This document shows, in pieces, positions 54,236 through 62,825 of a DNA stretch of 64,000 nt. The DNA is from an uncultured Desulfovibrio sp. (GTDB lineage Bacteria; Desulfobacterota; Desulfovibrionia; Desulfovibrionales; Desulfovibrionaceae). The stretch's first letter is position 1, and each line of letters begins with the position of its first letter. The position numbers were made by a program, and so were the translations under genes. Below the pieces are notes generated by a model. That model was given only the letters and a program-made list of their open reading frames with translations. It searched no databases and had not been told where the DNA came from. Location: positions 62,001-126,000 of the forward strand of contig CAKTDV010000003.1 in assembly GCA_934546745.1 (NCBI GenBank). The letters run 5' to 3'.

Positions 54236-55381
54236 ATGAAGCACCTCTCCGACAATGCCCGTCTCACCGCGCTCTGGCACGATCTTTCCAGCGAGGATCG
54301 CCAGTGGCTGCGCCAGAAGCTGCTGCGCCAGAGCGCGGCGGGCGTCTGGAGCGACGAGGGCTGCCTTGGCGGCGCGGAACTGCGCGCCGCTGAGACGTGG
54401 TTCCGCGACAGGGCCGCCGCCGCGCTTACAACGCGCGAAAAAAACTCCCGCCTGCGTCTGTGGCTGATTTTCATGATCCTGCGCCATGCGGGCCTGCGCT
54501 GGGTTGAGATGGAGCAGCTGCGCCGCAAGGATGTGGATCTTGTGGCCCAGTGCCTTCACATAGCGGGGCAGCACGCGCGGGACGTGCCCATTTCCCCCGT
54601 TGTGGCCGCGCAGATGGCCTCCGTGCTGGATGATCCCTCCGGCATGGGTGCGGCGCTCCTGCCCGTGACCTATGACGCCAGCCATATCCGCCGCACGCTG
54701 CAACGCTGCGGCCAGGAATGCGCCCTGCCCGGAGGCCTGCTGACCGCGCGCGGCCTGCGCCGCAGCCGTGGTCTCGAACTGCGGCGGCAGGGCCTTCCCG
54801 ATCTTGTGGTGGACGCCTTTCTTGGCCGTCCCCGGCACGGCGGCGACATCATCCGCCATGATCCGCGCCACGTGGCCCGGCTGTTACGCGACAGTATCCA
54901 GCGCGACGGCCTGATGCGCAGCAGCGCGCGCAATGTGACGCATGGCCGCATAGAAAGCCTGACGCGGCGCGGTATCCTTGTCCTCGTCACCCTGGACTGC
55001 CCCGGGGAGCTGCGTCTGGATGCCCTCATCACCGACGCCAGCCGAAGGCGTCTGGGGCTCGAAACCGGCGGCCTGCTCTGCGCCAGCGTCAAGGCCCCCT
55101 GGGTGGAACTTGTGCCCGACGCCCTGCCGTTGCCGCCGCCTGTGGGCCTGGGGGCCTCCATCGGCGTGCCCCAGAACATCTTTCGGGCGCGGGTCGCCGA
55201 TCTGCGCGGCGATGGCGACGTGGTGGAAGCCGTGGTACGCCTTCCTCACGGCGGCGAATGGTGCGCCGTCCGTTACAGGGCCGAGGATCCCTACTGCTCG
55301 GGACTCCGGGAAGGCGATGCCGTGCGGGTGCGCTTCAGCGCCTCCGCCGTCATCCTGAGCAGCCTTGACCCCGTGGCCTGA
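54236..55381 (+). CDS. tunR: TunR-type tungstate/molybdate regulator: integrase-like DNA-binding domain plus two TOBE domains
   Basis: 381 residues from ATG 54236. Residues about 60-225 keep the fold of a tyrosine recombinase: first Arg in RHAGLRWVEMEQLRRKDVDL, second Arg in TARGLRRSRG. The conserved His (now Arg) and the nucleophile Tyr are absent, so it cannot recombine DNA. The rest is two TOBE (Mop) domains (about 240-305 and 315-378), which bind molybdate or tungstate. This architecture defines TunR, a regulator of tungstate uptake in sulfate reducers. TTG 54194 with AAGGGGAG upstream could add 14 residues. moaC follows 93 bases later. Confidence 0.88.
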   Translation: MKHLSDNARLTALWHDLSSEDRQWLRQKLLRQSAAGVWSDEGCLGGAELRAAETWFRDRAAAALTTREKNSRLRLWLIFMILRHAGLRWVEMEQLRRKDVDLVAQCLHIAGQHARDVPISPVVAAQMASVLDDPSGMGAALLPVTYDASHIRRTLQRCGQECALPGGLLTARGLRRSRGLELRRQGLPDLVVDAFLGRPRHGGDIIRHDPRHVARLLRDSIQRDGLMRSSARNVTHGRIESLTRRGILVLVTLDCPGELRLDALITDASRRRLGLETGGLLCASVKAPWVELVPDALPLPPPVGLGASIGVPQNIFRARVADLRGDGDVVEAVVRLPHGGEWCAVRYRAEDPYCSGLREGDAVRVRFSASAVILSSLDPVA

Positions 55382-55407
55382 CGGTGCCCTCGCCAGAGCG
55401 GTCGCGC

Positions 55408-55462
55408 TTTCCGCGCGGAAAAACCACATACACTAGGAGTGCGCCTCCACAAAGAGGGGCGC
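55408..55462 (+). promoter_or_regulatory. Palindrome and leader hairpin before moaC
   Basis: A perfect 14-base palindrome (55408-55421) precedes TACACT (55429-55434), a possible -10. A hairpin GCGCC (55441-55445) / GGCGC (55458-55462) then ends at the SD AGGAG (55463-55467). Position suggests regulation of moaC, perhaps by the neighbouring tunR product; this is inference. Confidence 0.45.
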
Positions 55463-55474
55463 AGGAGTACAGAC

Positions 55475-55960
55475 ATGACATCCTTTTCCCATCTGCATAC
55501 GGACGGCAGCCTGACTATGGTGGACGTCTCCTCCAAGCCCGCCGCCAAACGCATCGCCGTTGCCGAAGCCGTTGTGGAACTGGCCCCGGAAACGCTTGAC
55601 CTGCTCAGGCGATCGGCCCTGCCCAAGGGCGACGTGCTGACCTGCGCCAAGGTTGCCGGCATCATGGCGGCCAAACGCACCGCCGAACTTATTCCGTTAT
55701 GCCATCCCCTGAGTCTGGACCGCGTCGATGTGCGCTTTGAGATCGCCGATACGCCGCCCCGCATCCGCATTGAGACGGAAGCCGTCACCACAGGCCCCAC
55801 CGGCGTGGAAATGGAGGCCATTGTCGCCGCCCAGATCGCCGCGGCAACGATCTACGACATGTGCAAGGCGGTACAGCGCGATATCGTCGTCAACCGTATC
55901 CGCCTCCTGCGCAAGGAAGGGGGCAAGAGCGGCCTTTTCCAGGCACCCTCCCTGGACTAG
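55475..55960 (+). CDS. moaC: Cyclic pyranopterin monophosphate synthase MoaC
   Basis: 161 residues. Converts the MoaA product to cyclic pyranopterin monophosphate, an early step of molybdenum cofactor synthesis. [20 protein letters not shown] is the family signature; [19 protein letters not shown] and [15 protein letters not shown] form the active site, with the conserved Asp-x-x-Lys. ATG 55475 has GGAG eight bases upstream. Follows tunR, precedes lgt by 22 bases. Confidence 0.96.
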   Translation: MTSFSHLHTDGSLTMVDVSSKPAAKRIAVAEAVVELAPETLDLLRRSALPKGDVLTCAKVAGIMAAKRTAELIPLCHPLSLDRVDVRFEIADTPPRIRIETEAVTTGPTGVEMEAIVAAQIAAATIYDMCKAVQRDIVVNRIRLLRKEGGKSGLFQAPSLD

Positions 55961-55982
55961 CCGCGCCGCACAGGAGCCCCCC

Positions 55983-56768
55983 ATGCTGTATCCGCATATT
56001 GACCCCGTCGCCATCAGCCTTGGTTCCTTTGAAGTGCGCTGGTATGGCCTGATGTATCTTGTCGCCTTCGGCGTCGGCTGGATTCTGCTCCGCTACCGCG
56101 CCAGACGTTGCCCGGGATGGAGCGCCGGGGACGTGGACGACCTGCAAACCTGCGTCATGCTGGGCATCATCCTGGGCGCGCGTCTGGGATATGTGCTTTT
56201 TTATGACCTGACCGCCTACCTGCGCGATCCCGCGGAAATCCTGCGCGTCTGGAATGGCGGCATGTCCTTCCACGGCGGCCTGCTGGGCGTGCTGGCGGCC
56301 TTCTGGTACTTTGCGCGTACCCGCCGCAGAAACTTCTGGGACGTTGCCGACGCCGTCGCGCCTGTGATCCCGCAGGGCCTGTTCTGGGGGCGCATCGGCA
56401 ATTTCATCAACGGAGAACTCTGGGGCAAGGTCTCCGATGTTCCGTGGGCCATGGTCTTTCCCTCAGGAGGACCGCTCCCGCGCCATCCTTCGCAACTCTA
56501 TGAGGCCGCGCTGGAAGGCGCGTTGCTGTTCGCCATCCTGTGGCTGTATGCCGCCAAACCCCGTAAGCCGGGCGCTGTGGCGGGACTCTTCGCCCTTGGT
56601 TACGGCGTGTGCCGCTTTGTCGTGGAGTTTGTCCGCGTCCCCGACGCGCAGATCGGCTATCTTGCCTTCGGCTGGCTGACCATGGGACAGGCGCTGTGTG
56701 TGCCGTTGATTGCCGCCGGCCTCTGGCTGACGCTGCGCACAGCGCCGCCTCAGACGCGGGGGAATTGA
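55983..56768 (+). CDS. lgt: Prolipoprotein diacylglyceryl transferase
   Basis: 261 residues, seven membrane helices. Adds diacylglycerol to the lipobox cysteine of prolipoproteins. [14 protein letters not shown] is the Lgt signature with the catalytic Arg; [11 protein letters not shown] and [15 protein letters not shown] are also conserved. ATG 55983 has GGAG nearby. Clients visible in this window include the SurA-like lipoprotein at 5670. Ordinary length. Confidence 0.96.
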   Translation: MLYPHIDPVAISLGSFEVRWYGLMYLVAFGVGWILLRYRARRCPGWSAGDVDDLQTCVMLGIILGARLGYVLFYDLTAYLRDPAEILRVWNGGMSFHGGLLGVLAAFWYFARTRRRNFWDVADAVAPVIPQGLFWGRIGNFINGELWGKVSDVPWAMVFPSGGPLPRHPSQLYEAALEGALLFAILWLYAAKPRKPGAVAGLFALGYGVCRFVVEFVRVPDAQIGYLAFGWLTMGQALCVPLIAAGLWLTLRTAPPQTRGN

Positions 56769-56817
56769 CAGCGGCTCCTTTTTCTGTAAACTTTTGGCGA
56801 TTATTTTTCAGACGAAC

Positions 56818-56849
56818 GCCGGGACAGAAAGCCCTTTCCCTGTCCCGGC
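56818..56849 (+). repeat. Hairpin upstream of infA
   Basis: Perfect 10-bp arms (56818-56827, 56840-56849) with a 12-base loop. The 3' half shares 16 of 17 bases with the hairpin upstream of leuC (62757-62774). No T-tract follows. Confidence 0.6.
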
Positions 56850-56898
56850 ATCGCCTGTTCCGTCATAACAGATAGCTGGAACACAAGGAAACATCCCC

Positions 56899-57117
56899 AT
56901 GGCGAAAGAAGGTTCCATCGAAGTTGACGGCGTCGTGCAGGAAGCTCTGCCCAACGCCATGTTTCGCGTAGAATTGGAAAACGGTCACGAGGTACTGGCC
57001 CATATTTCGGGTAAAATGCGCAAATTCTACATCCGCATCCTGCCCGGAGACCGCGTCAAGGTGGAGCTTTCCCCGTATGATCTGACAAGGGGACGCATCA
57101 CCTACCGCATGAAGTAG
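56899..57117 (+). CDS. infA: Translation initiation factor IF-1
   Basis: 72 residues, one S1/OB-fold domain: [40 protein letters not shown] and [20 protein letters not shown] are diagnostic. Binds the ribosomal A site during initiation. AAGGAA precedes the ATG. Preceded by a hairpin-containing leader and AT-rich stretch (56775-56812), so it probably has its own promoter. Confidence 0.97.
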   Translation: MAKEGSIEVDGVVQEALPNAMFRVELENGHEVLAHISGKMRKFYIRILPGDRVKVELSPYDLTRGRITYRMK

Positions 57118-57217
57118 CGACGCGGCGGCACTTCACGTACAGGCTCCGCATCCGTCACAGCAATGATTCCTGCCATTCTGGACATTATTGCTCAAGCGAT
57201 ACGAGACAGGCAAACGA

Positions 57218-57700
57218 ATGGAGAACACCCCTAACGAACTTTACGCGCAGCTCAGCTATGGCGAGCAACTCACCTATGAGGAATTGCTCGAGGTGGAGGA
57301 AAAACTCATCGGCGACCTCCAGGAGCTGCTTGAGCGCGCGGATGCCATGCATCTTGATTTCAAGCAGCAGGGCGACTGTTTGCTTCTGCAATGCCTTTTT
57401 TCCGCGCCAAAGCGCTACATCTTCAGGAAAATTGCCATGCACATTGCCGGGATTCTTCCGGATCACGTCAGCGGACGGCTCTTCTTCCTGGACAAGACGC
57501 TGGAAACGGTGCATCTCTACTGGCTTGAGCCCGGCCGCTGGCGCGAATACATCAAGGAGATACCTTCCCTTGCTCCGGAGGATCTGCCGGTACATACGGT
57601 TCCCCGCGCCTATTCCGCCCCTGAGGCTAGGCCGGAAGAGAACCTGCCGGAAGACACCGCTGGCGACGGCGCCAACGGGCCAACGTCAGGAACCCCCTGA
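57218..57700 (+). CDS. Protein of unknown function
   Basis: 160 residues. Residues 1-50 are acidic and helical (YEELLEVEEKLIGDLQELLE). A mixed alpha/beta centre follows (CLLLQCLFSAPKRYIFRKIA, GRLFFLDKTLETVHLYWLEP), then a Pro/Glu-rich disordered tail. ATG 57218 is preceded by ACAGG; a longer form from TTG 57188 is possible but lacks an SD. No family recognised. It lies between infA and tRNA-Leu, 32 bases before the tRNA. Confidence 0.65.
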   Translation: MENTPNELYAQLSYGEQLTYEELLEVEEKLIGDLQELLERADAMHLDFKQQGDCLLLQCLFSAPKRYIFRKIAMHIAGILPDHVSGRLFFLDKTLETVHLYWLEPGRWREYIKEIPSLAPEDLPVHTVPRAYSAPEARPEENLPEDTAGDGANGPTSGTP

Positions 57701-57732
57701 AAAACACCTTTCACGCCTTTTCTGTTTTCCCT

Positions 57733-57818
57733 GCCCGGATGGTGAAATTGGTAGACACAAGGGACTTAAAATCCCTCGGCCTCTGGCTGTGCCGGTTCAA
57801 GCCCGGCTCCGGGTACCA
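57733..57818 (+). tRNA. tRNA-Leu (anticodon UAA)
   Basis: An 86-base class II tRNA. Acceptor stem GCCCGGA/UCCGGGU (G-U first pair), D arm GGTGAAATTGGTAGACAC, anticodon stem GGGAC/... with loop containing TAA (GGGACTTAAAATCCC), long variable arm, GGTTCAAGCCC T arm and encoded CCA (57816-57818). Reads UUA and UUG codons. Confidence 0.96.
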
Positions 57819-57829
57819 AAGAAAAACAG

Positions 57830-57869
57830 GCGGTTACAGAAATATGACCGCTTCATTTGCCGGTTTTTT
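57830..57869 (+). terminator. Possible terminator after tRNA-Leu
   Basis: GCGGT (57830-57834) pairs with ACCGC (57847-57851), or ACCG (57847-57850) with CGGT (57861-57864). Six T (57864-57869) follow directly after the second choice. Weak but correctly placed. Confidence 0.4.
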
Positions 57870-57901
57870 GTATCACCAGCGTATCACCACCTGTATCACC
57901 A
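57870..57901 (+). repeat. Three tandem GTATCACCA repeats beside tRNA-Leu
   Basis: The 9-mer occurs at 57870-57878, 57881-57889 and 57893-57901, with starts 11 and 12 bases apart. Clustered short direct repeats just past a tRNA 3' end resemble arm-type integrase sites; no integrase gene or second tRNA fragment is seen, so this is only a possibility. Confidence 0.5.
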
Positions 57902-57977
57902 CCCAAGGACGGCATGAGCGCCGCCGCCCGCGCACCACGGGAAAAACGCTGTTCCTTTGTGTCCAGGGGCATCCTCG

Positions 57978-59201
57978 CTACCGTAACCCCACGAGAGCGC
58001 GAAACGGGGAAGGGGTACGCGGCCCCGTAGGCGGAATCCACCCGGAATCCCGGCGGCTGTCGGAAAAACGCAGGCGCACGGACTTCAACCGGAGGGCCTC
58101 CCGATCCCCGGCCTCGACGGCAAAGAACAGCTGGAAAGGAATATCGGCATGGGGCCGCAACGCCATAAGTTCGCGCACAAACGCAAGGGATGACCCAAAA
58201 CGCAGATCATAGCTGCGCCACTGACGCACGTCCGGCGGAAGCAGAGCGTTGCGATCGTCTCCCGGCAGGACATCCAGAACGGGAAGCAACGCAAAATCAA
58301 AAAACGCGGCGGCCTCGACGGACTGGGCGGCAAGAGCGGTGACAGCGGCCCGCGGCATGGCCGGTTGCGGGTCGGAAAAAGGCGTATGCGGACGCCCAAG
58401 CGCGTTGAGCCCGGCGGATCGCACGACAGCGCCGCCAGCGGGCATTCCCTCGCCCAGCAACGCGTCCGGGCTGAAATCGGCGACGCTATTCTCCGGGCGC
58501 TCCCGCCAGAGAACACGCCAGAAAAAGGGGGCAAAGGCGTCCGGCAGGACAACCGCCCGCTCCACGACCATCCCGCGCCGGGCGGCATCGGCCCGCAGCG
58601 TTTCCGTACTCTGGACCCTATGCAACGCGTTGAGCCCCACGCCAAGCAGCGGATAAAAGAAGATCCAGCACAGGGCCAGCCGGGCGGCCATCAGGGCGGC
58701 CCTCTTTTCCCGCCAGCCGCGACGGCGGGAGTCCCGACAACGCCAGACGGTCCACAGCAAGGGCAATGTCAACAGCAAATCAATGATGAACACGCCGTTG
58801 AGGCGAATCCGCTCCGCCGAAAAAGGCAAAAAAATCATCGTCCCATAGCTGGTGACACAATCCAGCCAGATATGCAGGAGCAGCATGCAGGCCATGCAGA
58901 GCCAGACGGTGGAAAAGCGCCATCGCGCCGGCGCGGACGAGGCAAGACAGGGACGTCCGGACGCTCTCCCCAGCAGCGGTAGCGCCAGCAGGGCAAGCAA
59001 GAACGCAAAAAACGGCACGGCCGGAAGCGCGTGCGTGATGCCGCGATGCAGGAGCAGCGTGTTCAGCGGATCGCCGCTGAACACTATGTCGGCATCCGGC
59101 GACGCTGCGGCCAGCGCACCCACCAGGACGCAGTGGGGAGGACGGCGGTGCAGGGCCAGCATGGCGACAGCGCCCGCGGCGGCATGGGTGATGGGATCCA
59201 T
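57978..59201 (-). CDS. Membrane-bound metal-dependent hydrolase-like protein (DUF457/YdjM family)
   Basis: 407 residues. MDPITHAAAGAVAMLAL at the N-terminus and LASPDAD-like AAASPDADIVFS with HRGITHALP carry the conserved His/Asp residues. About four membrane helices occupy residues 10-190; the C-terminal 200 residues are soluble. Family members have unknown substrates; a link to lipid or DNA-damage response has been suggested for E. coli YdjM. ATG 59201 has GGAGG upstream; the frame continues 38 codons 5' without an SD. The gene is divergent from psd. Confidence 0.85.
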   Translation of the reverse strand: MDPITHAAAGAVAMLALHRRPPHCVLVGALAAASPDADIVFSGDPLNTLLLHRGITHALPAVPFFAFLLALLALPLLGRASGRPCLASSAPARWRFSTVWLCMACMLLLHIWLDCVTSYGTMIFLPFSAERIRLNGVFIIDLLLTLPLLWTVWRCRDSRRRGWREKRAALMAARLALCWIFFYPLLGVGLNALHRVQSTETLRADAARRGMVVERAVVLPDAFAPFFWRVLWRERPENSVADFSPDALLGEGMPAGGAVVRSAGLNALGRPHTPFSDPQPAMPRAAVTALAAQSVEAAAFFDFALLPVLDVLPGDDRNALLPPDVRQWRSYDLRFGSSLAFVRELMALRPHADIPFQLFFAVEAGDREALRLKSVRLRFSDSRRDSGWIPPTGPRTPSPFRALVGLR

Positions 59202-59328
59202 AAAAGACCTCCCGGAACACGTGCCGTAAAGAGCAAAGACGCTTGCGGCGATCCGCTGTTCCGCAGGCGAGATGACGAACGAACCAAGGATAGCCTTCTT
59301 CCGTCCCAGAAACAAGGAAGCTTTGCCC

Positions 59329-59357
59329 TTGCCTTCTCCCCCCTCGCAAGCTAATCT
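59329..59357 (+). promoter_or_regulatory. Putative promoter of psd-pssA
   Basis: TTGCCT (59329-59334), 17-base spacer, TAATCT (59352-59357), about 80 bases before psd. An inverted repeat GTAC-AAAT-GTAC follows near the start of transcription. Confidence 0.5.
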
Positions 59358-59442
59358 GACTTTTTACGGTAGTACAAATGTACGGCTTCCCGCGGGCACT
59401 GTACCGCCCGCCACCAATTTTTTCTTACGGAGTCCTCTTCCT

Positions 59443-60093
59443 ATGCGCGAACCCACGTGTGGCGTCACTCCCGAAGGCTGGCCCCTGATTGGCTTCCTGG
59501 CCCTGCTCGCTCTTGTCTGCGCCCTGCTCGGCTGGGCCGCGCCCGCCGTGGCCGCTCTTGCCTTCTGCTGGTTTTCCCTGCATTTTTTCCGCGATCCCGA
59601 ACGGGTGACACCGCGCGCCGGTGGGCTTGCCGTCAGCCCCGCGGACGGCAGGATCGTGCGCATCGAGACCCGCCGCGATCCCATGACCGGCGAAAACCGG
59701 ACCTGCGTCAGCATTTTCATGAATGTCTTCAGCGTGCATGTAAACCGCGCGCCCGTTTCCGGCACCGTCGAGGATCTGCGCTACTGGCCCGGCAAATTCC
59801 TCAACGCGGCCCTGGACAAGGCCAGCGGCGAAAATGAACGCTGCGCCTGCCTCCTGCGCGATACCGGCGGCGAACAGTGGACGTTCGTACAGATTGCCGG
59901 ACTGATCGCCCGCCGTATCGTCTGCCGTGCCGAGGCGGGCGATACGCTGGCCCGAGGGCAACGCTTCGGCATGATCCGCTTCGGCTCGCGTGTTGACCTT
60001 TATGTGCCGGAAGGCTATCTTCCCGCTGTGTCCATCGGCGAAAAGGTCTTCGCCGGACAAAGCGTCATAGCGCAAAAAAGGGACGGCGTCTAA
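59443..60093 (+). CDS. psd: Phosphatidylserine decarboxylase proenzyme (short type)
   Basis: 216 residues. Decarboxylates phosphatidylserine to phosphatidylethanolamine. Two hydrophobic N-terminal segments; [29 protein letters not shown] and the self-cleavage site Gly-Ser in [15 protein letters not shown], which yields the pyruvoyl cofactor. The size is that of the archaeal-type/short form. ATG 59443 is ten bases after ACGGAG; the longer open frame 5' has no SD. pssA, giving its substrate, follows after 29 bases. Confidence 0.95.
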   Translation: MREPTCGVTPEGWPLIGFLALLALVCALLGWAAPAVAALAFCWFSLHFFRDPERVTPRAGGLAVSPADGRIVRIETRRDPMTGENRTCVSIFMNVFSVHVNRAPVSGTVEDLRYWPGKFLNAALDKASGENERCACLLRDTGGEQWTFVQIAGLIARRIVCRAEAGDTLARGQRFGMIRFGSRVDLYVPEGYLPAVSIGEKVFAGQSVIAQKRDGV

Positions 60094-60122
60094 CGCCGCG
60101 CATCACGTTTCGGAGCTTTCTC

Positions 60123-60914
60123 GTGGAACCGAACATGGAAACGCCCCCCAGGCGGCAGGACACTGTGAAACCCATCCACAAGGGCGTGTATCTGCTGCCG
60201 AACCTGATCACCTCGCTGAGCATGTTCCTCGGATTCCTGTCCATGGTCTGGGCCGTGCAGGGCCGCATTGAGCATGCCGCCTTTGCCATTCTGATGTCGG
60301 CCATCATGGACGGCCTTGACGGCAAGGTCGCCCGCCTGACCCATACGGCCAGCGAATTCGGCGTACAGTATGATTCCCTGGCCGACCTGGTGGCCTTCGG
60401 CCTCGCGCCGGCCATGCTCATGTGGCAGTGGCAGCTGGAAACCTTCGGCCGGCTCGGCGTCGCCGTGGCCTTTATCTATGCGGCCTGTGGCGCGCTGCGT
60501 CTTGCCCGCTTCAACGTGGCCGCCGCCACCGCGGGCAAACGCTTCTTTATCGGCCTGCCCATTCCCGCCGCGGGCTGTACCGCCGTGACCTACCTGCTCT
60601 TCGCCCGCATGTTCACGACGGAACCATCGGACGTGACAGCCTATGCGGCCCTGCTGCTGACGCTCGCGCTGGGCATTCTCATGGTCAGCAAGGTGCGCTA
60701 CTTCTCCTTCAAGGAATACGACTTCCTCCGAGCCCACCCTTTCCGGGTTCTCGTGGGCGTCATGCTTGCCATCGCGCTTGTCTATTCCCAGCCGCGTATT
60801 TTCGCCTTTCTGATCTGCGCCGTCTACATCTTTGGCGGCATCGTCTACACGTACTATCTGTTGCCCAGGCGCAATCGCGCGCTACTACGCGTTCTACCGT
60901 CTTCGGGCGAATAG
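60123..60914 (+). CDS. pssA: CDP-diacylglycerol-serine O-phosphatidyltransferase
   Basis: 263 residues, about eight membrane helices. Makes phosphatidylserine from CDP-diacylglycerol and serine. The CDP-alcohol phosphotransferase motif is complete: MDGLDGKVARLTHTASEFG then VQYDSLADLVAFG (D-G-x2-A-R-x8-G-x3-D-x3-D, all aspartates present). GTG 60123 is the start; ATG 60135 is an in-frame alternative. Paired with psd for phosphatidylethanolamine synthesis. Confidence 0.95.
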   Translation: MEPNMETPPRRQDTVKPIHKGVYLLPNLITSLSMFLGFLSMVWAVQGRIEHAAFAILMSAIMDGLDGKVARLTHTASEFGVQYDSLADLVAFGLAPAMLMWQWQLETFGRLGVAVAFIYAACGALRLARFNVAAATAGKRFFIGLPIPAAGCTAVTYLLFARMFTTEPSDVTAYAALLLTLALGILMVSKVRYFSFKEYDFLRAHPFRVLVGVMLAIALVYSQPRIFAFLICAVYIFGGIVYTYYLLPRRNRALLRVLPSSGE

Positions 60915-61007
60915 ACCGCGCGTTCTTCGGTTTGTCGCCCGTTTCCCGACAAAGGTGCACAGCGGGTGAACATGCTTTCTCTTGCCGATCCCAAAAACAG
61001 AGTTGGC

Positions 61008-61065
61008 GGCCGCTGGCGTTCAGAGTGCGGGGAAAACGGGATTTTTCCAGCATGCGCTGGCGGCC
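61008..61065 (+). promoter_or_regulatory. Structured leader region upstream of leuA
   Basis: 60915-61139 has no gene. GGCCGCTGGCG (61008-61018) pairs with CGCTGGCGGCC (61055-61065) over 11 bp with two G-U pairs; its loop holds GGAAAA/TTTTCC. Another hairpin TTTGTCG (60931-60937) / CGACAAA (60947-60953) follows pssA. A leucine attenuator was considered but no Leu-rich leader peptide was found. Confidence 0.4.
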
Positions 61066-61139
61066 TTTGACGTCCTGTTTTGCAGAGAGGCCCCGGCGGC
61101 GCGGCCCGTCCGCGTAACCAACCAAGAGGAGCATCCGTC

Positions 61140-62693
61140 ATGACCAACCGCGTCTATTTCTTTGATACCACCCTGCGCGACGGCGAACAGTCGCCCGGCG
61201 CAACCATGAACCAGCAGGAAAAACTCCGTCTCGCCCATCAGCTCGAAGTCCTGGGCGTGGATATCATGGAGGCCGGCTTCCCCGCCTCCAGCCAGGGAGA
61301 CTTTGATTCCGTGCGCCAGATCGCCGGGCAGGCGGGCGACATCCAGGTGGCCGGCCTCTGTCGCTGCATGGAGACGGATATTGACCGTTGCTGGGAAGCC
61401 GTCAAACACGCCCGCCATCCCCGCATCCATACCTTCCTCTCCACGTCGCCCCTTCATATGAAGCACAAACTCCGCAAGGATCCGGAAGTGGTGCTGCAAA
61501 TGATCGAGGCGGGTGTCAAACGCTGCGCCGCCTATACGGACAACGTGGAATTCTCCGCGGAAGACGCCTCCCGCTCCGATCGCGATTTTCTCTGCCGCGT
61601 GACCGAGCTTGCCATCCGCAGCGGCGCGACCACCATCAACCTCCCCGATACCGTGGGCTATGCCCAGCCCGACGAATTTGCCGCTCTCATCCGCTACGTC
61701 ATTGAGCATACGCCCAATGCCGACAAGGCCATCTTCAGCGTCCATTGCCATAACGACCTTGGCCTTGCCGTGGCAAACACCCTCGCCGCCCTGCGCGTGG
61801 GCGCGCGTCAGGCTGAAGTCACCATCAGCGGCATCGGTGAACGCGCGGGCAACGCCTCGCTTGAGGAAGTCACCATGGCCCTGCGCGTGCGCCAGGACTA
61901 CTACGGCCTTGAGCACGGCATCCGGACAGAGCAGCTCTATCCCTCCTGCCGCCTGCTCTCCATGACCATCGGGCAACCCATTCCCAGCAACAAGGCCATT
62001 GTTGGCGCCAACGCCTTTGCCCATGAGTCCGGCATCCATCAGGACGGCATGCTCAAAAACAGGGAAACCTACGAAATCATGACCCCGCAATCCGTGGGGC
62101 GCACGTCCACCAACCTTGTCATTGGCAAACACTCCGGCCGTAACGCCGTGCGCAACAAGTTTGAGGAGCTGGGCTACAAGCTCAGCGAGGAAGAGCTCCA
62201 GACCGTGTTCGACGCCGTCAAAAACCTCGCCGATCTCAAGAAAACGCTGCACGACGACGATCTCATGGCGCTGGTACAGGAGGAAATCTATCGCATTCCC
62301 GATCGCTTCCGCCTCCGCCATGTGAGCGTCCAGAGTTCCGACGCGGGCGGTGTGCCGCCCACCGCCGCCGTGCTCATGGATGTGGACGGCATCGAATCCA
62401 GCCGCGCGGGTTTTGGCGTCGGCCCGGTGGACGCCATCTTCAACGTCATCGCCGATATGGTGGGACGCGAGCCGGAACTTGAGCAGTACGCCATCAACGC
62501 CATTACCAGCGGCACCGACGCCCTCGGCGAAGTGACTGTCCGCATCAGGGAAAACGGCCACACCGCCGTGGGACGCGGCGCGCACCCCGACATTCTCGTG
62601 GCCAGCGCCCGCGCCTATGTCGACGCGCTCAATCATCTTGCCAAAAAGGAAAAGGAAGGCGAACGCCTTCACTGCCAGCACACGGAACACTAG
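61140..62693 (+). CDS. leuA: 2-isopropylmalate synthase
   Basis: 517 residues. Condenses acetyl-CoA with 2-oxoisovalerate, the committed step of leucine synthesis. VYFFDTTLRDGEQSPGATMN carries the catalytic Arg-Asp; HCHNDLGLAVANTLAAL and GIGERAGNASLEE the metal and substrate sites. C-terminal LeuA regulatory domain (about 390-510) is complete, so leucine feedback is expected. ATG 61140 has AGAGGA about ten bases upstream. leuC follows after 132 bases. Confidence 0.96.
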   Translation: MTNRVYFFDTTLRDGEQSPGATMNQQEKLRLAHQLEVLGVDIMEAGFPASSQGDFDSVRQIAGQAGDIQVAGLCRCMETDIDRCWEAVKHARHPRIHTFLSTSPLHMKHKLRKDPEVVLQMIEAGVKRCAAYTDNVEFSAEDASRSDRDFLCRVTELAIRSGATTINLPDTVGYAQPDEFAALIRYVIEHTPNADKAIFSVHCHNDLGLAVANTLAALRVGARQAEVTISGIGERAGNASLEEVTMALRVRQDYYGLEHGIRTEQLYPSCRLLSMTIGQPIPSNKAIVGANAFAHESGIHQDGMLKNRETYEIMTPQSVGRTSTNLVIGKHSGRNAVRNKFEELGYKLSEEELQTVFDAVKNLADLKKTLHDDDLMALVQEEIYRIPDRFRLRHVSVQSSDAGGVPPTAAVLMDVDGIESSRAGFGVGPVDAIFNVIADMVGREPELEQYAINAITSGTDALGEVTVRIRENGHTAVGRGAHPDILVASARAYVDALNHLAKKEKEGERLHCQHTEH

Positions 62694-62740
62694 GCTCTCA
62701 CCGCGCGGGACGCTTCGCAATCCCGCCCAGCCAGAACGCG

Positions 62741-62773
62741 CCGGGAGAGGGACAGGGGCTTTCCCTCTCCCGG
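62741..62773 (+). repeat. Hairpin between leuA and leuC
   Basis: Perfect 12-bp arms (62741-62752, 62762-62773), nine-base loop. Related to the infA-leader hairpin. No T-tract. Confidence 0.65.
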
Positions 62774-62825
62774 CAAATCACAGCAACAAGAGACACGCGA
62801 CGTCATGTCGCAAGGAGAATGGCCA

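Noticed and set aside
54236..55381. Phage integrase marking a mobile element
   Set aside because: Catalytic His and Tyr are absent and two TOBE domains are attached; it sits among housekeeping genes without att repeats.
57870..57901. CRISPR array
   Set aside because: Nine-base repeats with two- or three-base gaps are far too short, and no cas gene is near.
60972..61070. Leucine leader peptide for attenuation of leuA
   Set aside because: The 32-codon frame has three scattered Leu codons and no run of Leu, and no SD of note.
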